From Blastopirellula sediminis (GTDB lineage Bacteria; Planctomycetota; Planctomycetia; Pirellulales; Pirellulaceae), in contig NZ_JAJKFT010000010.1 of the NCBI RefSeq assembly GCF_020966755.1, forward strand, positions 2,072,720 to 2,136,719: a stretch of DNA of 64,000 bases, written 5' to 3'. Position 1 is the stretch's first letter. Every line of letters begins with the position of its first letter. Position numbers and translations under genes: made by a program. Shown one piece after another: positions 61,046-64,000 of this stretch. The notes under the pieces are model-generated. The model was not told where the DNA came from and made no database searches. It was given only the letters and a program-made list of their open reading frames with translations.

Positions 61046-61700
61046 AGACCAACCCCGGAATCAACTTCCAGCGAACGCGTTGCGTGTATTCGCGGTAGTT
61101 GTCGTCCTGCGTCAGCAAGCGTTCTTCGGCCATGATCCGCAGCAGCCACAGCAGGATGCACGCGGCGTAGACCCCCGCGTTCCAGTAGCTGGTTTGGTTG
61201 ATCAGGTAACCGCCGAAAGCGACGACGTAGCTGAGATAGAGCGGATGACGGACCCAGCGGTACATGCCGCCCGTTTTGATGCCGCGGTTGGCGGCGACGA
61301 CGCCGATGCTGCGGTTCAACGAGGCCATCGCGAAGATCTGCAGACCCAAACCGGTGCACTGCACGATTTGTCCGAAGAGGGAGTCGTGCGTATGTCCGGC
61401 CGGCATGAACAGGATCACCGCGTAGGTTCCCATCAGGCCGACGGTCCAGTCGTACAGCGAAAACGAAACTTGTTGCGGCGGCTTCCGAATCAGGTAGAAG
61501 AAGACGTCGGTCGAAACCTTCACCAGAATCAGGAACGTGCTCAACCGATACCAGGTGAAGAACGCTTCTCCCTGGATCCAGGCGAAGCGGAAGAAAAATG
61601 CGGCCAACACAATGTTGGTGCACATTTCCCATACTTGGCGTTTGAACTTCGGCAGGTCGATCTCGGTCGGCGAGAACGAAGGGGTGGCGTTAGCGCTCAC
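61044..61700 (-). CDS. Isoprenylcysteine carboxylmethyltransferase-like membrane protein
   Basis: A 218-residue membrane protein with about five helices. The C-terminal GGMYRWVRHPLYLSYVVAF and EERLL...YREYTQRV match the ICMT/PEMT-type SAM-binding signature (RHPxYxG-like plus EE...Y). The product methylated is not known. It starts 4 bp before the stop of the upstream membrane gene (ATGA overlap), so the two form an operon. Confidence 0.8.
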   Translation of the reverse strand: MSANATPSFSPTEIDLPKFKRQVWEMCTNIVLAAFFFRFAWIQGEAFFTWYRLSTFLILVKVSTDVFFYLIRKPPQQVSFSLYDWTVGLMGTYAVILFMPAGHTHDSLFGQIVQCTGLGLQIFAMASLNRSIGVVAANRGIKTGGMYRWVRHPLYLSYVVAFGGYLINQTSYWNAGVYAACILLWLLRIMAEERLLTQDDNYREYTQRVRWKLIPGLV

Positions 61701-62764
61701 TGGGCGATCTCCATCGTTTCTTGAATCTTCTTTTTCCGAGCTTTCCAGATCAGCCCGTCGACGACGTAGTGGTGGAAGTTAATCGTCTGGTAAATCACCA
61801 TCGCCACGAGCGGAATCGCAGCGATGACGCTCGTGTTGGTCACCATGTAGATGGCGCCGTAGGCGATCGAGGTCACGCCGAGGCAAACGGCGAAGTAGCA
61901 GAAAATATTGAACGGGTGGGTCTGGCTGATCGCCGACAGCAGCATGTGCTTCGGATCGGTCCCTTGCTTGAACCGATTGGCGTTGAACATCCAGACGATC
62001 AGGATGTACTGGGCGTTGTGCCAGACGTTCAGGACGAGCCAGCCGTGATCGATATTCTCGACCAGCACGTAGCCGACCGTGAAGATCGTCAGGTGGGTGA
62101 ACATGTACATTAGCAGCGCCAGCGAAGTGCGGCCTTCGCGCCACGCAATCGCCTGACGAACGAGCCAAGCGGCGGTCACGCAGCCGGCGACGACGCCGGA
62201 CGCGACGACGAGCCAATAGGGAGTCGGCAAGTACATCACCTCGGAGCCGAGGAATCGCGGCGAGGCTTGATACGAGCGATACAAGATGCCCCAGAGCGGA
62301 ACCAGATAGAGCGACCAAGTGGTCAGCTTCTGATCGATCGCCGCCTGGGTTCCGCATTTGCGTTCGTAGAACCGCGTGATGCCGTAGCTTTGACGCGTGT
62401 AGTGGAACCATTGCCAGTAGAGATAGATCGTGGCAATCGCCCACAGTCCGAGGGTCAGACCGATGACCGCCGTGGCGGCCAAGACGATCCAGGGCAAAAC
62501 GGTGAGCAGTTTGCGATGCTCTTGGGCGCTGTCGGAGTCGAAAGCGAGTCGCGTGAAAGTCGCGACGACGTGGTGATATCCCAGAAACCAGAGATCGAGC
62601 ACCAGGATGATCGCAAACCATTCGGGACGAACGGAGACGATCGCGCCAGACGCCAAGGCGAGAATCGCGACGCCGAAGATCAGCGTCATGTCGAACTGGG
62701 CGTTGCGCAGCCAACCATAGCGTACGTCGGCTACGGCGCTGTCGGATACGGCGGCGGTACTCAT
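61697..62764 (-). CDS. Histidine-rich multi-pass membrane protein
   Basis: A 355-residue protein with about eight membrane helices. Conserved-looking histidines lie next to helix ends: FLGYHHVVATFTRL, WQWFHYTRQSYGITRF, LVLNVWHNAQYILIVWMFNA and TINFHHYVVDGLIWKARKKK. This pattern resembles di-metal membrane oxygenases/desaturases or the beta-carotene dioxygenase (Brp/Blh) family in layout, but no family is assigned. It overlaps the methyltransferase gene by 4 bp. Confidence 0.7.
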   Translation of the reverse strand: MSTAAVSDSAVADVRYGWLRNAQFDMTLIFGVAILALASGAIVSVRPEWFAIILVLDLWFLGYHHVVATFTRLAFDSDSAQEHRKLLTVLPWIVLAATAVIGLTLGLWAIATIYLYWQWFHYTRQSYGITRFYERKCGTQAAIDQKLTTWSLYLVPLWGILYRSYQASPRFLGSEVMYLPTPYWLVVASGVVAGCVTAAWLVRQAIAWREGRTSLALLMYMFTHLTIFTVGYVLVENIDHGWLVLNVWHNAQYILIVWMFNANRFKQGTDPKHMLLSAISQTHPFNIFCYFAVCLGVTSIAYGAIYMVTNTSVIAAIPLVAMVIYQTINFHHYVVDGLIWKARKKKIQETMEIAQ

Positions 62765-62921
62765 TTTTACTCGTTCTCAATAGGGCCTAGGGCCTGCAGT
62801 ACGAGGAAAGGTAGGTTGCCGTTCCCAGAGGGGAAAATAAAAAGGAGTTGATCTAAGCGGAATACGGAAGACGTTAAAAGCGACGTAACCGAATAAAATT
62901 CGGTGGTAGCGATCGTATGAT

Positions 62922-63153
62922 TTGTAGGGTCCTCGGGTGGCCCGACCAGTCTGCTTCAGACTGGTTGGGTCGCGTCAGCGACAAGATGCAGCGACATGCG
63001 GATGGCGATGGACTTACGGTTCAATGTCGCCGGTCGTCTCTGAACGCCTCTTGGAGTCGTTTCCTTTCCGCGTGCTTTGTGGCCGGATGGCGCGGCATCT
63101 TGTTGCTGCGCAACCCAGCCAGTTCTAGGGAACTGGCCGGGCCACCCGGAACT
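62922..63153. repeat. Paired-hairpin intergenic repeat (GGTGGC type), copy B
   Basis: It starts TGTAGGGTCC, then GGTGGCCCGACCAGTCTG. Hairpin 1: ACCAGTCTG (62945-62953) with 62957-62965, extended by a G-T pair. Hairpin 2: CCAGTTC (63119-63125) with GAACTGG (63130-63136). It ends GGGCCACCCGG. It resembles the element at 23007-23203 in layout but not in the hairpin sequences. Confidence 0.7.
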
Positions 63154-63164
63154 GGTTAGCAAGA

Positions 63165-63194
63165 AATAAAAAACGCTCGGCCAGGCCGAGCGTT
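63165..63194 (-). terminator. Rho-independent terminator of glnK
   Basis: On the minus strand a stem (AACGCTCGG-type, 63172-63180 with 63186-63194) is followed by TTTTTTATTTC (A-rich 63161-63173 on the plus strand), 39 bp after the glnK stop. Confidence 0.92.
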
Positions 63195-63232
63195 GGGAAT
63201 TGTGCGTGCGTCTATGACCCTGCCTCAGGCAG

Positions 63233-63625
<393 letters not shown>

Positions 63626-63650
63626 TCACTTTCTAGTCTAAAAAGAGGAG

Positions 63651-64000
63651 TTAATTGAAGATATAGCCTTCTTCTCCATGTTCGGCTAAGTCGAGGCCGC
63701 GAATTTCGCTTTCTTGGGAAACCCGCAGACCAATCGTGAAGTCGATCAGCTTCAGCAGGATGAAGGTAATCACTACCGAATAGAGGATCGTGATCCCTAC
63801 GGCGGCGATTTGGCCAATCAGAAGCGAAATTCCGCCCCCTTCGTACAAACCAATCGGCTTGCCGGCCGCTTCGCCGAAGACATGCCGGGTCGCGAAGACG
63901 CCGGTCAAAATCGCTCCCAGCGTACCGCCGATTCCGTGAACGCCAAACGCGTCCAGCGAGTCGTCGTAGCGCAGTTTATGCTTCAACCGGATCACCGCCC
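63651..64000 (-). CDS. amtB: Ammonium transporter, C-terminal part (cut by window edge)
   Basis: The frame enters from the window end and gives 115 residues. It contains DSLDAFGVHGIGGTLGAILT with the conserved pore histidine (Amt/MEP signature D.....HG..G..G), two more helices (GISLLIGQIAAVGITILYSV) and a cytoplasmic tail (EIRGLDLAEHGEEGY) that PII proteins contact. Together with glnK this is the usual ammonium uptake operon. The N-terminal three quarters are outside the window. Confidence 0.93.
   Translation of the reverse strand, partial: AVIRLKHKLRYDDSLDAFGVHGIGGTLGAILTGVFATRHVFGEAAGKPIGLYEGGGISLLIGQIAAVGITILYSVVITFILLKLIDFTIGLRVSQESEIRGLDLAEHGEEGYIFN

Larger units (their letters stand above)
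62765..63232. other. Intergenic region upstream of the membrane operon
   Basis: This 468-bp stretch contains the GGTGGC-type repeat (62922-63153) and the glnK terminator (63170-63194). The part 62765-62921 should carry the promoter of the membrane operon. No gene was found. Confidence 0.5.

Overview
The window looks like a chromosomal piece of a planctomycete, most likely Pirellulaceae of the Blastopirellula/Bremerella/Rhodopirellula type. The reasons are: a secreted protein with a DUF1559-type C-terminal region; a Cys-type sulfatase; two subunits (FhcC, FhcA) of the formyltransferase/hydrolase complex of methanopterin-linked C1 metabolism; a lipid A gene (lpxB); flagellar genes; and loose gene packing with moderately high GC. 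This assignment is inferred from gene content; no rRNA or tRNA gene was seen.

Layout. 0-5.5 kb: 5' part of an inositol-3-phosphate-synthase-like gene, an aspartate/aromatic aminotransferase, a DinB-fold protein, mobA divergent from fhcC, and small stress/envelope genes (lipoprotein, DUF2383 protein, MgtC). 5.5-8.4 kb: sulfite reductase hemoprotein and folD. 8.4-10.4 kb: an accessory island with a 231-235 bp tandem repeat rich in T-tracts, two orphan small genes and REP-like repeats. 10.4-20.2 kb: sulfatase, two RNA methyltransferases, a PDZ protein, an aldo/keto reductase, a cation antiporter, small proteins, a DapA-like protein without its lysine and a HELAH metalloprotease. 20.3-27.7 kb: pyrE, a BFD-like ferredoxin, STAS protein, LOG-family protein, DUF2617, CPBP protease, an endonuclease III relative, lpxB and a GT2 glycosyltransferase. 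27.8-32.7 kb: trpB-trpA-fhcA and mutM.

32.7-42.5 kb: an ECF sigma operon with a membrane anti-sigma-like partner and two secreted proteins, a tail-specific protease, and an FHA-GAF-sigma54 activator overlapping a YheT hydrolase. 42.7-50.1 kb: a CHASE-type histidine kinase and the flagellar cluster flhA-flhF-flhG-(small membrane protein)-fliA. 50.3-56 kb: sulfotransferase, a proline/threonine-rich secreted protein, NhaC antiporter joined to a histidine kinase, and a response regulator with an N-terminal excisionase-type HTH. 56.4-64 kb: a ParDE-type toxin-antitoxin pair, mnmG, a nucleoside phosphorylase-like gene, a TPR protein, a two-gene membrane operon and glnK-amtB (amtB cut by the window end).

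The observations most worth following are: (1) the fliA leader, with two hairpins that show AGGA/GGA in their loops plus a GGA in the Shine-Dalgarno, the layout of a CsrA-repressed mRNA; (2) FlhG, which keeps the DQAxxLR FlhF-activating helix but has lost both P-loop lysines; (3) two families of intergenic hairpin/REP-like elements, one of which supplies stop codons to genes; (4) the T-tract tandem repeat; (5) the placement of C1-carrier genes next to mobA and trpBA.
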